Shown here: positions 24,981 to 33,076 of the stretch, piece by piece | How positions within the stretch are numbered: the first letter of the stretch is position 1 | Layout: the number at the start of each line of letters is the position of its first letter | Assembly: GCF_900010725.2 (NCBI RefSeq) | Contig: NZ_LR734880.1 | Coordinates: 65,595 to 99,606 of the forward strand | Length of the DNA: 34,012 nucleotides | Source of the DNA: Planktothrix serta PCC 8927 | GTDB taxonomy: Bacteria; Cyanobacteriota; Cyanobacteriia; Cyanobacteriales; Microcoleaceae | Direction of reading: 5' to 3' | Position numbers and translations under genes: made by a program | Notes under the pieces: model-generated | Databases searched by the model: none | What the model saw: only the letters and a program-made list of their open reading frames with translations | What the model was told of the DNA's origin: nothing

Positions 24981-27080
24981 GTGGATACTTACTCTATCAT
25001 ACTCAAGCCTGTTTATTCCTGTCCAGCCTCAGAACCATTGCAGGGCGTGACCTTACCCCCTGGTTGGACATTAGCATGGCATCAGGCGGAAACCTTCAAA
25101 GCGTTGAGTGATCCGAATATTGATATTGTTTTCAATACCGCCATGACAGGGGATGGTAAGAGTTTAGCGGCCTATCTGAAAGCGATGACGGGACGTAATT
25201 ACACCTTAGCCATGTACCCGACTAACGAACTCGCACGGGATCAAGAACGACAAGTCCAGAATTACAAAACTCAATTTCAGCCGGACTATGATCCTCAAAT
25301 TTACCGCTTAAATGGTTCTATTTTAGATGATTTTATCGAAACCAATCAGTTACCCTCTCGACAGCAAGCCTTAATTAATCGCACGAATAACTCAGAAATT
25401 CTACTAACAAATCCTGATATTTTTCACTATATCCATGATTTTCGTTATCTCCGTCGAAATAAGAAAGGCAAAGGCGACAACGCCGACAAACTATTTCGGC
25501 GCATTGATGAATACTATGAGTTATTTATTTTTGACGAATTTCATGTTTTTTCATCTCCTCAAATTGCTAGTGTTATGAATGCGCTGCTGTTGATTAAACA
25601 TACCTCAGTTAATAAAAAATTTCTGTTTCTTTCGGCTACTCCTAGCGAACTTCTGCAAAATTTTCTATTCAAATCAGGCTTGAAGTACCGAATTATTGAT
25701 CCGGTCGCTCAAGGTGCTTATCAATTTGATCCTAATTTAGTTACAACGGGATGGCGACAGGTTAGCCAAGGCATTAACCTAACATTTCCTAATCAGTTAG
25801 AGCCTAATTTTCGTTCCGGTTATGATTGGTTAGTTGAAAATGCTGAAACTACTATCTTAAAATTTTTCCTAGACTATCCTGGCAGTAAAGGAGCAATTAT
25901 TCTTAATTCTATTGCTTCTGTTTATAAACTGTTACCCAAACTCAGATCATTGTTTGAACCTCATGGTTTAAAAGTTATTCCTAATACGAGTTTGACAGGG
26001 GAAACAGAAAAAGCCAAATCAATCGCAGAAGCGGATTTAGTGATTGGAACCTCTACTATTGATATTGGCGTTGATTTTAATATTAATTTTCTCATCTTTG
26101 AAGCGTCTGATGCCGGGAATTTTATTCAACGCTTTGGACGATTAGGAAGACATCCTAATTTTCCCATTTACCAAGCTTATGCTTTAATTCCTAACTTTTT
26201 GGTTGCTCGGTTATTTAGTGAACAATCACCCTTAAAAGTCGGGGAAAACTATGATCGGATCACCTTTACTCAATCGATTCGTTCTTGTTGGTCTTTTGTT
26301 AATCAGTTTGAAAATTATCCTAAACGATGGGGAGGAATTCAATCGGCTTGTGTACATAACGAGTTATTAAACATGAAAAACGAGTATCCACAAGCAGTCA
26401 ATAATTTTAAACGAGATATTGAAAGTGCCTTTGGGATGAGTTTAGGTCATAAATATGGTCAAATTAAACACTGCTTGAATGAAAAGAAAAACAAAATTAT
26501 TCAAGAAGCGCGTAGTTTTCGAGGGAGTAGTCAGCTAGACTGTGCTATTTATGATATGACTAACCCAGAGGAACCGGAAAAAGAACGATTTAAAACCTAT
26601 AATCTTCCTGGCATTCTCAGTAATTTTATTATAGAATGGATGGAAGAAAAAGACTTTATGAAAAAAGTAGAAGTTGCAGGTTTACCTAAAAAACGGTTTG
26701 AAAATGCTTTGTGTTATCTCAAGTTAATTGATTACCGAGAAGTTAGGGAAAATTGGCACTTCTACTATTCAGGAGATGATTTTGATGAAATCAAGAAATC
26801 AGGAAAAGTTCAAGTTCTCAAGGGTTTAGAAATTAGTAATAGCATTAATGCCATTAGTCGGACGTTATATCGGCAAGGAGTAGTGTGTTTTATTTCTGAT
26901 CGCGATCGCAGTTATTTACAAGCTAAATTAGGCTTACCAATGCAATTTCAAGCCTATGGAATAGACGATAAGCTAGATGAGAAGCCTCGCTATACCATTG
27001 CTTTTGGACAGTCAGCCTTAATGTTAGAAACTTTAATTTGGTGTTGGAAACCGAAGGAGGATGAAGGATGGATTTGTTGA
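24981..27080 (+). CDS. cas3: Type I-D CRISPR-associated helicase Cas3'
   Basis: A superfamily 2 helicase of 699 residues from GTG 24981 (MDTYSIILKPVYSCPA, the typical start of this family, with AGGAAAG upstream). The frame opens at GTG 24942, which would coincide with the predicted transcription start. Motifs: Walker A AMTGDGKSLAAYL, Walker B FIFDEFHVF (DEFH), motif III LFLSATPSE, motif VI GNFIQRFGRLGRHPNF, preceded by GTSTIDIGVDFNINF. No HD nuclease domain is present, which is normal for I-D, where HD is carried by Cas10d. It unwinds and translocates along target DNA after Cascade binding. Unlike usual I-D operons, cas10d does not follow directly: about 1.67 kb of other sequence is inserted. 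All motifs look intact. Confidence 0.93.
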   Translation: MDTYSIILKPVYSCPASEPLQGVTLPPGWTLAWHQAETFKALSDPNIDIVFNTAMTGDGKSLAAYLKAMTGRNYTLAMYPTNELARDQERQVQNYKTQFQPDYDPQIYRLNGSILDDFIETNQLPSRQQALINRTNNSEILLTNPDIFHYIHDFRYLRRNKKGKGDNADKLFRRIDEYYELFIFDEFHVFSSPQIASVMNALLLIKHTSVNKKFLFLSATPSELLQNFLFKSGLKYRIIDPVAQGAYQFDPNLVTTGWRQVSQGINLTFPNQLEPNFRSGYDWLVENAETTILKFFLDYPGSKGAIILNSIASVYKLLPKLRSLFEPHGLKVIPNTSLTGETEKAKSIAEADLVIGTSTIDIGVDFNINFLIFEASDAGNFIQRFGRLGRHPNFPIYQAYALIPNFLVARLFSEQSPLKVGENYDRITFTQSIRSCWSFVNQFENYPKRWGGIQSACVHNELLNMKNEYPQAVNNFKRDIESAFGMSLGHKYGQIKHCLNEKKNKIIQEARSFRGSSQLDCAIYDMTNPEEPEKERFKTYNLPGILSNFIIEWMEEKDFMKKVEVAGLPKKRFENALCYLKLIDYREVRENWHFYYSGDDFDEIKKSGKVQVLKGLEISNSINAISRTLYRQGVVCFISDRDRSYLQAKLGLPMQFQAYGIDDKLDEKPRYTIAFGQSALMLETLIWCWKPKEDEGWIC

Positions 27081-27088
27081 GATCGAGT

Positions 27089-27185
27089 AGGAGAAAGGGT
27101 TTTGCCCGACATCAGAAGGCAATAAAGTTTCAATACCTGAAAGGCATTAGTTGCAGTGTTGCACTGCTCTGCTTCCCTTTCTCCT
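27089..27185. repeat. Inverted-repeat-bounded segment after cas3'
   Basis: AGGAGAAAGGG (27089-27099) and CCCTTTCTCCT (27175-27185) are exact inverted repeats, with partly matching flanks (GAGT and CGTC). They enclose 75 bases that hold a CRISPR-repeat-like sequence and a GCAGTG-TTG-CACTGC hairpin (27153-27167). It begins only 9 bases after the cas3' stop. It could be a terminator or processing structure for cas3' mRNA, or a tiny mobile element. There is no T tract directly after the right arm. Confidence 0.5.
27127..27164 (-). repeat. Solitary CRISPR-repeat-like sequence in antisense orientation
   Basis: Read on the minus strand this 38-base sequence starts GTGCAAC and ends CAGGTATTGAAAC. 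The last eight bases, ATTGAAAC, are the classical crRNA 5' handle of many cyanobacterial repeats, and CCTTTCAGG before it is the usual small repeat hairpin. Length also fits a repeat (36-38). Only one copy is seen and no second repeat lies within spacer distance on either side. It may be a relic of an array, or a degenerate repeat as used by crRNA-like regulatory guides. Without the real array of this strain the identity is unproven. Confidence 0.4.
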
Positions 27186-27291
27186 CGTCCCCATCATACC
27201 CCATAATTTTCACTTTGCCTGCATTAGCCGCAACGAGGAAGTTTATCATAAGGCTATAAAGACGTTGACAAAATTAAAAAGGACTGCCAAG

Positions 27292-27897
27292 ATGGTAGAA
27301 ACGTTTACCAGCAACTTTCCTATGCTTATCCAGCTTAACGATAGTGATTTGTTACAGATGCCACTCAGCTTGCGTGCCAATCTCCTGAACTGGGTGCAGA
27401 CGAGACAGATGAAGCCAAACCGACAAGCTCAATCTTCTCAAACCCAGCCATCTCAGATTGAGGCTTATCAGCTACCGATTGATTTTGAGAATCTTGGACA
27501 GGTACAACAGGAAAAGAAATCAAGTCCAGTCTCTATCAAGCTTGTTAAACCATCTCAAGACAGCCCAAACCTTTCGACCCAGAAATTTGATCATGTTCAT
27601 GTCCATCTTTCGCAACTCTTTGATGCGGGAATTCTTACGCAAGCAACCCCACTCCGAGTCAGATTGAAGAAGGAAAACGTTAAGAAATTCGGTTACAGCT
27701 ATATCACCACAGGATTGAAAATCTCCTCTCAAGGTACTGTCCTTTACAAAGGAGAGGAATTCGACAAGCCGAGTCCTTTAGCACAAAAAATTAATGGTAG
27801 TCCTGTTAATGGTTGGGAATATGTCGAAGCGAAAAAGAATGGTCAATGGGTTTGTTTAGATGAATTACGCAAAATTTGGAGAAAAGCTAATGATTAA
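27292..27897 (+). CDS. RAMA-domain protein inside the cas operon
   Basis: A 201-residue soluble protein from ATG 27292. The open frame reaches back to 27151, but the extra residues run through the repeat segment and look non-coding; AAAGGA lies 11 bases before the ATG. Residues 1-40 are helical (SLRANLLNWVQTRQ), 41-100 are a low-complexity Gln/Ser/Pro linker. The region 104-196 reads LSQLFDAGILTQATPLRV, then GTVLYKGEEFDKPSPLAQ and NGWEYVEAKKNGQWVCLDEL. This matches the RAMA (restriction adenine methylase-associated) pattern with the (S)PS/A and NGW motifs. RAMA domains are predicted to read modified DNA and occur in restriction and other conflict systems. No nuclease motif is visible here. 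The gene follows cas3' and precedes xisH on the same strand. Confidence 0.6.
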   Translation: MVETFTSNFPMLIQLNDSDLLQMPLSLRANLLNWVQTRQMKPNRQAQSSQTQPSQIEAYQLPIDFENLGQVQQEKKSSPVSIKLVKPSQDSPNLSTQKFDHVHVHLSQLFDAGILTQATPLRVRLKKENVKKFGYSYITTGLKISSQGTVLYKGEEFDKPSPLAQKINGSPVNGWEYVEAKKNGQWVCLDELRKIWRKAND

Positions 27898-27911
27898 AAC
27901 CTGTCCAAACA

Positions 27912-27951
27912 CTCAAAATTTGAGTAATTTTAGCTCAAATTTAACAAATTT
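27912..27951 (+). promoter_or_regulatory. CTCAAA/TTTGAG inverted repeat cluster before xisH
   Basis: CTCAAAATTTGAG (27912-27924) is a 13-base palindrome around a central A. A third half site CTCAAA follows at 27934-27939, pairing with the TTTGAG at 27919-27924. It lies 30-58 bases upstream of the xisH start codon in an AT-rich gap. It looks like an operator for a dimeric regulator of an internal promoter, though the same symmetry can form weak hairpins. No regulator can be named. Confidence 0.35.
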
Positions 27952-27969
27952 TGTATTCAGGAGGAGGGA

Positions 27970-28452
27970 ATGCCAGCCAGAGATGCGACTCACAAAATTG
28001 TCAAACAAGCTCTGATTAAAGATGGCTGGGAAATTACGGATGATCCTTATGTTATTTCTTATGGTGAACGATTTTTATTTGTTGATTTAGCTGCCAGAGA
28101 ATCCGAACCGTTAAAATCCTTAGAAGGACGATTGATTAGTGCCAAAAAAGATAATTCCAAGATTGCGATTGAAATTAAAGAGTTTAGAGGTCAATCATCA
28201 ATTGCTGATTTACAACAAGCCATCGGACAGTATATACTTTATCGAATTTTACTGTCTCAAGTTGATCCAAAACGGGTACTGTATTTAGCCGTTTCTGATA
28301 TCACTTATAACAATATTTTCAGTGAACCCGTTGGTGAATTAGCTATTGCTGAAATACCTTTAAACTTATTAGTTGTAGATGTCAAACAAGGAGAAGTTAA
28401 ACAATGGATACCTCAGCGACCTACCGAAATATCATCAAACAAATTCTCTTAA
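27970..28452 (+). CDS. xisH: XisH family protein (PD-(D/E)xK-like fold)
   Basis: A 160-residue protein with a strong ribosome-binding site (GGAGGAGGG) before the ATG. The start MPARDATHKIVKQALIKDGW is the hallmark of XisH. D39 in FLFVDLAA, E68-I-K70 in IAIEIKEF and Q87 in the following helix match a PD-(D/E)xK endonuclease core. XisH was first described with XisI as a factor needed for excision of the fdxN element in Anabaena. Homologues are abundant in cyanobacteria without any such element, and their function is unknown. This copy is about 20 residues longer than many because its end (PTEISSNKFS) reads into the start of xisI, overlapping it by 49 bases. Location between cas3' and cas10d is unusual. 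Confidence 0.9.
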   Translation: MPARDATHKIVKQALIKDGWEITDDPYVISYGERFLFVDLAARESEPLKSLEGRLISAKKDNSKIAIEIKEFRGQSSIADLQQAIGQYILYRILLSQVDPKRVLYLAVSDITYNNIFSEPVGELAIAEIPLNLLVVDVKQGEVKQWIPQRPTEISSNKFS

Positions 28453-28724
28453 AATATGCTCAACTTCGTCCCTCTCATGGAGAGATTCGATTAGATGTTG
28501 TTTTTGATGAAATCCGCGATCGCTATGCTCTCATGCAAGTTGGTTGGGATCAAGGGCGAAGAATTAGAGGAAATTTAATTTATATCACGATGCAAAATGA
28601 AAAAATTTATATCGAATACGATGGCATTGAACAGGGAATTACTAAAGAATTAATTCTAGCTGGAATTCCTGAACAGCAAATTATTTTAGCCTTTTTACCT
28701 GAACCTTTACCCGCTTTAACTTAA
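28404..28724 (+). CDS. xisI: XisI family protein
   Basis: A 106-residue protein, the usual partner of XisH. Family motifs: YRNIIKQILLKYAQLRPSHG at the start, VFDEIRDRYALMQVGWD in the middle and IYIEYDGIEQGITKELILAG, then QQIILAFLPE at the end. AAGGAG lies before the ATG, inside the end of xisH. The 49-base overlap in another frame makes translational coupling likely and argues that the two proteins form a complex. The fixed pairing of a nuclease-like protein with a small partner would suit a toxin-antitoxin-like or regulated-nuclease arrangement, but that is inference. The stop is 22 bases before cas10d. Confidence 0.9.
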   Translation: MDTSATYRNIIKQILLKYAQLRPSHGEIRLDVVFDEIRDRYALMQVGWDQGRRIRGNLIYITMQNEKIYIEYDGIEQGITKELILAGIPEQQIILAFLPEPLPALT

Positions 28725-28746
28725 TTTTAATCAGGATATCTTAACC

Positions 28747-31700
28747 ATGAATGAAGATGAACTTCCGCTAGATTTAAACTTTGACCAAATTGAAGAAGAA
28801 GAAACCCCGTCTCAACCTGAATTGTTAACTATTCGCTTATTTAGAGAAGCAATTAAAGGAACTCAGGGGAATGAAGGCGATCACTTATTAGAAACGTTTG
28901 CTGATTGTGTTTTACCTAAACTAATGACGCAATTAGTAGGAGCAACGGCAAAAGGAGGTCAATTCACAGAAGATCGACGTGCAGAGGGAAAAAATGTAGA
29001 ACGGAGTAAAGAAGATCAATCTTTTATTTCCCATCTTCTTAACGGTTTATTTCCGACTTACCGGGTTTTAAAACTTCTCAAAACTTTAGAAACCAATCCA
29101 GTAAAACGGTTTTGTAGTGAGTTAGAAGCGAGTATTTTTATAGCGTCTTATATTCTCCATGATTTTGATAAATTTCCTGACTATCCTATTTGGCTCACTA
29201 ACAATGATCCTGAGCAAAAATTTCAAGGGCGAAATTGGAGGGTAAAAACTGCTAAAAAATCAGATGCACCCAATTTAGGACGAGAATATATTGCTCAGAA
29301 AATTAAAGTGTTGGACTTAGATATTCTTCTGGGGAATAACTGGGAATCCTATATTGATGATTTAATCTGGTTGAGTAATAATGCTGGAGTTAAATATGAT
29401 GCAGATTTAGGCTTAGAAAGTCGAGGTTTGTCTCCTAAGCTAGATGGAAGAGTCAGGGGAATTTTATCAAATTTGGTTAGACTTTCTGATTTATTTGCTT
29501 CCGTGATTAAGCATCCTTTTAATAGTCAAGAAGGAAGTTTAGTTGAAATTCTGAAAGACTTAAGTAATAACCAACTTAAGTTTAGTTATCATGCTTTGTC
29601 CGACAATCGAGGCGTTTTAACCAATATTATTAATAATGCCTTGATGGATCTTCATCCTGAAGACTTTTATACTCCTTTATTGTATCTTCCTGATGGTGTG
29701 GTTTATTTAGCTAAAGTTGATGCTCCTGGTCTTCAAGTTGAAATAATTGCAGAGCAAGTTATTGCTAAAATTAAACAACTTTGTGCGAATCAACTCAAAG
29801 ATCGACAAACGGGTTTTGGTCGAGATGGAAAAGGGCTAAAATTTGCTGATTACTACTGGCTTTTTTTTGAAATTAATGGTTTAATGGAAGTATCAGTTAA
29901 TGCTGCTTGTAGAATTCTGCCATCAACAAAACCTTCCTCTGGTAAAAAACGCAGTGAAAGTTTAAGCAGTTTTCAAAAAAATGGTGAACTTCCTGCTTAT
30001 TTAAACGTGAACTTTGGGGATGATTACCGTATTGATCGATTAGCTGAATTTGGGGATGTTTTGTGTCGAGGAATTTGGCGAGATTGGTGCGATCGCTTTA
30101 ATCAATGGCAAAAACAACAACCGAAATCCAACCGTCAAAATTTACCCGATTTAGATTTAACTGAAAAACTGGCTGAATATTTAGGGTTAACGGATGAAAT
30201 TCCTGCCTTAAAAGCAATTCAATCCCTAAAAAAAACAGGCGGTGTCCCTCTTGATTGGTATTATTTGGCTGCCAAACATAACCAAAGAAATCCCACTTTA
30301 GATGAAGGACAAATTCGGGAAGTCATGGAAGGAATGGTCAACCATGCTGTTAGCTTAGTACAACCGATTGTTCAAGAATTTACCCTTCCCGATGGTTGGG
30401 ATGATTTAAGAACATACATTAATCGTGTGGTATCTTTCCCCACAGGTGCAATTATTCCACCCGAAACTCAACCTTTTTTAGTTGAACTAAGTCGATATAA
30501 AGCTGCCAAAATCACAGGGAGAGGACGGGAAAATGTCTGTGCAATGTCCAGTTCATCTTACACTGTGACGGAACAAATGGAGTCTGCAACCCTATTTACT
30601 CCTCAAGTTTATAGTAATCGTCAGATTCTATTTAATGCTCAAGCGGCAAAGCGACAAATCTGTGCAATTTGGTCAATTGAAATCATGTTGCGACAGATTT
30701 TAATGAACAAAACTAATGCAACAGGAGCAGATTTTGAGGGGGGTAAATACCGTTACTTATACCTCTATCCTGCCTATTTCTTTACCCCAGAAACCAATAA
30801 CTTTCTCCAAAAAGCTTATAGTTTTATTCGTCGAACTCGCTTCGATGCTGATATTCGTAAACACCTGATTACAGAACAACAGCAAGCGCAGTTTAGTCTG
30901 GAAAACTATCAACAAGTTGATTCTCTTTTAATTCAAGAAGAATCGGAGAAAGACCAAACCTTTAAACTCAATTATCCACCCAAACAACCGTTAACATTCT
31001 TCTTCATGGCACTTCCCCCAGGAAGGGATGCCACTGATACAGAATCCTGGGTAATGCCTGCTTGGTTAGGGTTTGTATTGCCCTTAGTTTTGGATGTGAA
31101 AGTTGTAGTTTCAGAATCTCCTGTCCCTCCTTTTATTAGTGGTGCAGATTTTGAACGAACAACGATTTTAGATGGAGAACATCAAGCAATTAACTCTTTA
31201 GTTAAACAACAAAAAGATGGGACTCGCTTAGATAGTATTCTCCCTCGTTCAAAACCGTCTTTTTCCCCTTTGAATGCGTTAAGTGCTGCTTATTGTATTC
31301 ATTTAGAAGTTAATCGCAAAAAGGATGGTGATCCAGATTGGGGTAAATTAGCCGCGTTAGCAAGGGATTTAGAAACCAGCCCTTTGTATGTTTTTCATTA
31401 CCTGACTAAATTAGTCAGAAAGTTGGAATGGGATAGCGCACCTGTCGCCAAAATTAAACTCTACCAACAGTTTTATTATTGTTTTGATCCAGAAGGAAAA
31501 GCCATGAATCAACTTCGAGAATTAACGAGACTTTATCGCGTATTTTATCGTGCCAAAAGCCAATATGCTAAACCCAATGCAGTGCTTAAACCCATTGATG
31601 AAGCAGCCGATGTCATTCTAAAAATTGACAAAGGTTTAGCCAATAATTCCGAATCTTTAACAGATGTGGTGGCGGCACGTCTCTCTAAATTAATGACGAA

Positions 31701-31995
31701 TGTAAGACGGAGAACAGCCGAAGGAAAACCCACCTTAACCTTTAGTGATGGCAAATGGAAACCAGCTTTAAATTCCGAAGAAGAACGTCAAGCAATTTAT
31801 GATTTTGCTCAATTTTTTGTTCAGCAAATTTTTGAGGGAACGTTCAAAGGCGATCGCGGTCGTTTAGCCGGAACACAACTCAATTTAATTCGTGATACTT
31901 GCGATTATCTTTATCGCTTAGAAGATGATCACGAACGTCAAAGTATTAAACAACCGGAACCTGAAGACATTCCCGAACTGGAAGAAGCTTTATAA
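28747..31995 (+). CDS. cas10d: Type I-D Cascade large subunit Cas10d (Csc3) with HD domain
   Basis: A 1082-residue protein. The N-terminal HD nuclease has H138-D139 in SYILHDFDKFPDYP; an RVKTAKKSD region and further helices follow. The central part carries the degenerate palm region and a stretch typical of Csc3, RGRENVCAMSSSSYTV and MESATLFTPQVYSNRQ. No GGDD cyclase motif is seen, as expected for Cas10d. In type I-D systems Cas10d combines the large-subunit role of the Cascade with the HD nuclease that cuts DNA, while Cas3' supplies helicase activity. The acidic N-terminus (NEDELPLDLNFDQIEEEE) and C-terminus (EPEDIPELEEAL) are disordered. The gene is intact and starts 22 bases after xisI; csc2 follows after 55 bases with AGGAAACA before its ATG. 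Confidence 0.95.
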   Translation: MNEDELPLDLNFDQIEEEETPSQPELLTIRLFREAIKGTQGNEGDHLLETFADCVLPKLMTQLVGATAKGGQFTEDRRAEGKNVERSKEDQSFISHLLNGLFPTYRVLKLLKTLETNPVKRFCSELEASIFIASYILHDFDKFPDYPIWLTNNDPEQKFQGRNWRVKTAKKSDAPNLGREYIAQKIKVLDLDILLGNNWESYIDDLIWLSNNAGVKYDADLGLESRGLSPKLDGRVRGILSNLVRLSDLFASVIKHPFNSQEGSLVEILKDLSNNQLKFSYHALSDNRGVLTNIINNALMDLHPEDFYTPLLYLPDGVVYLAKVDAPGLQVEIIAEQVIAKIKQLCANQLKDRQTGFGRDGKGLKFADYYWLFFEINGLMEVSVNAACRILPSTKPSSGKKRSESLSSFQKNGELPAYLNVNFGDDYRIDRLAEFGDVLCRGIWRDWCDRFNQWQKQQPKSNRQNLPDLDLTEKLAEYLGLTDEIPALKAIQSLKKTGGVPLDWYYLAAKHNQRNPTLDEGQIREVMEGMVNHAVSLVQPIVQEFTLPDGWDDLRTYINRVVSFPTGAIIPPETQPFLVELSRYKAAKITGRGRENVCAMSSSSYTVTEQMESATLFTPQVYSNRQILFNAQAAKRQICAIWSIEIMLRQILMNKTNATGADFEGGKYRYLYLYPAYFFTPETNNFLQKAYSFIRRTRFDADIRKHLITEQQQAQFSLENYQQVDSLLIQEESEKDQTFKLNYPPKQPLTFFFMALPPGRDATDTESWVMPAWLGFVLPLVLDVKVVVSESPVPPFISGADFERTTILDGEHQAINSLVKQQKDGTRLDSILPRSKPSFSPLNALSAAYCIHLEVNRKKDGDPDWGKLAALARDLETSPLYVFHYLTKLVRKLEWDSAPVAKIKLYQQFYYCFDPEGKAMNQLRELTRLYRVFYRAKSQYAKPNAVLKPIDEAADVILKIDKGLANNSESLTDVVAARLSKLMTNVRRRTAEGKPTLTFSDGKWKPALNSEEERQAIYDFAQFFVQQIFEGTFKGDRGRLAGTQLNLIRDTCDYLYRLEDDHERQSIKQPEPEDIPELEEAL

Positions 31996-32050
31996 CCTTT
32001 AATTCCAGTTAACCTCGACTTCAACCAACTATTCATTTAAGGAAACAACC

Positions 32051-33076
32051 ATGCAATTTATTACCACTGTAGATGCTAAACATTTTCACACCGAAATCCC
32101 TGCAAAACCAATGGGAAAATATGCCCATTTTATCACCATTCGTGTGACTGAATCCTATCCTTTATTTCAGACCGATGGAGAACTCAATAAAGCCCGAATT
32201 CGCGCAGGTATTCAGCACAAAGAAACCATTAGCCGTTTAGCCATGTTTAAACGCAAACAATCAACCCCTGAACGTTTAACCGGACGGGAATTATTGCGAA
32301 ACTATCAAATTGGGGATTGGGAAAAATGCGATTATAATGTTGATTTTAGTAAAACAACCCCTGACTGTGTTCTCTATGGTTTTGCTATTGGGGATGCGGG
32401 TTCAGAAAAATCAAAAGTTGTTGTTGATACCGCTTATTCTATTACTTCCTTTGATGATTCTCACCAAAATTTCACCCTGAATGCTCCCTTTGAAAATGGA
32501 ACCATGAGTCGTCAAGGAGTAGTAACCAGTCGTATTAATAGTCAAGATCACATTTTACCTCAAGTTTTCTTTCCCAGTATTATTACCCTAAAAGATCCCA
32601 CAGAAGCTGGATTTTTGTATGTGTTTAATAACATTTTGCGAACCCGTCATTATGGCGCACAAACAACTCGTACAGGTCGAGTCAGAAATGAGTTAATTGG
32701 TGTGGTTTTTGCCGATGGTGAAATTGTGAGTAACCTACGTTGGACACAGAAAATCTATGATTTGATGAAACATAAAGGTCAAATTGAAATGGCAGAACCT
32801 TTGAATGAAGATGATGTTTTAGTTGCTGCTCAAGACGCGATTTCTCAACTCTTGAATCAAGAATATATTCCTCATACTGATTTTATTGGAGATAGTTTAA
32901 CCCCTCTGCTGACAGAAGTTAAAGCGATCACCAGTGATGAAACACGATTGAAAGCGATGTTGGTTCAAGCCAATACAGAATCAATGGCTTATGCTCAAAA
33001 GCACATTATTAAATCAGCAGAAAAAGGTAAAAAAAGCAGCAAAAAAACAGCAACAACTGTAACGGAGTCCAACTAA
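32051..33076 (+). CDS. csc2: Type I-D Cascade backbone Cas7d (Csc2)
   Basis: A 341-residue RAMP-type protein, normal for Csc2. Recognisable segments: YAHFITIRVTESYPLFQTDG near the start (first strand of the RRM), RAGIQHKETISRLAMFKRKQ, the conserved GREFLRNY-like GRELLRNYQIGDWEKCDYN, and LYVFNNILRTRHYGAQTTRT. Several copies bind along the crRNA and form the Cascade filament. The Lys/Ser/Thr-rich tail (KGKKSSKKTATTV) is disordered. A good ribosome-binding site (AAGGAAACA) precedes the ATG. The stop overlaps the csc1 start by one base (TAATG), a strong sign of coupled translation. Confidence 0.95.
   Translation: MQFITTVDAKHFHTEIPAKPMGKYAHFITIRVTESYPLFQTDGELNKARIRAGIQHKETISRLAMFKRKQSTPERLTGRELLRNYQIGDWEKCDYNVDFSKTTPDCVLYGFAIGDAGSEKSKVVVDTAYSITSFDDSHQNFTLNAPFENGTMSRQGVVTSRINSQDHILPQVFFPSIITLKDPTEAGFLYVFNNILRTRHYGAQTTRTGRVRNELIGVVFADGEIVSNLRWTQKIYDLMKHKGQIEMAEPLNEDDVLVAAQDAISQLLNQEYIPHTDFIGDSLTPLLTEVKAITSDETRLKAMLVQANTESMAYAQKHIIKSAEKGKKSSKKTATTVTESN

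Noticed and set aside
27068-27259. A 63-codon frame starting inside the end of cas3'.
   Set aside because: It runs through the inverted-repeat and CRISPR-like segment, has no family resemblance, and its composition looks non-coding.
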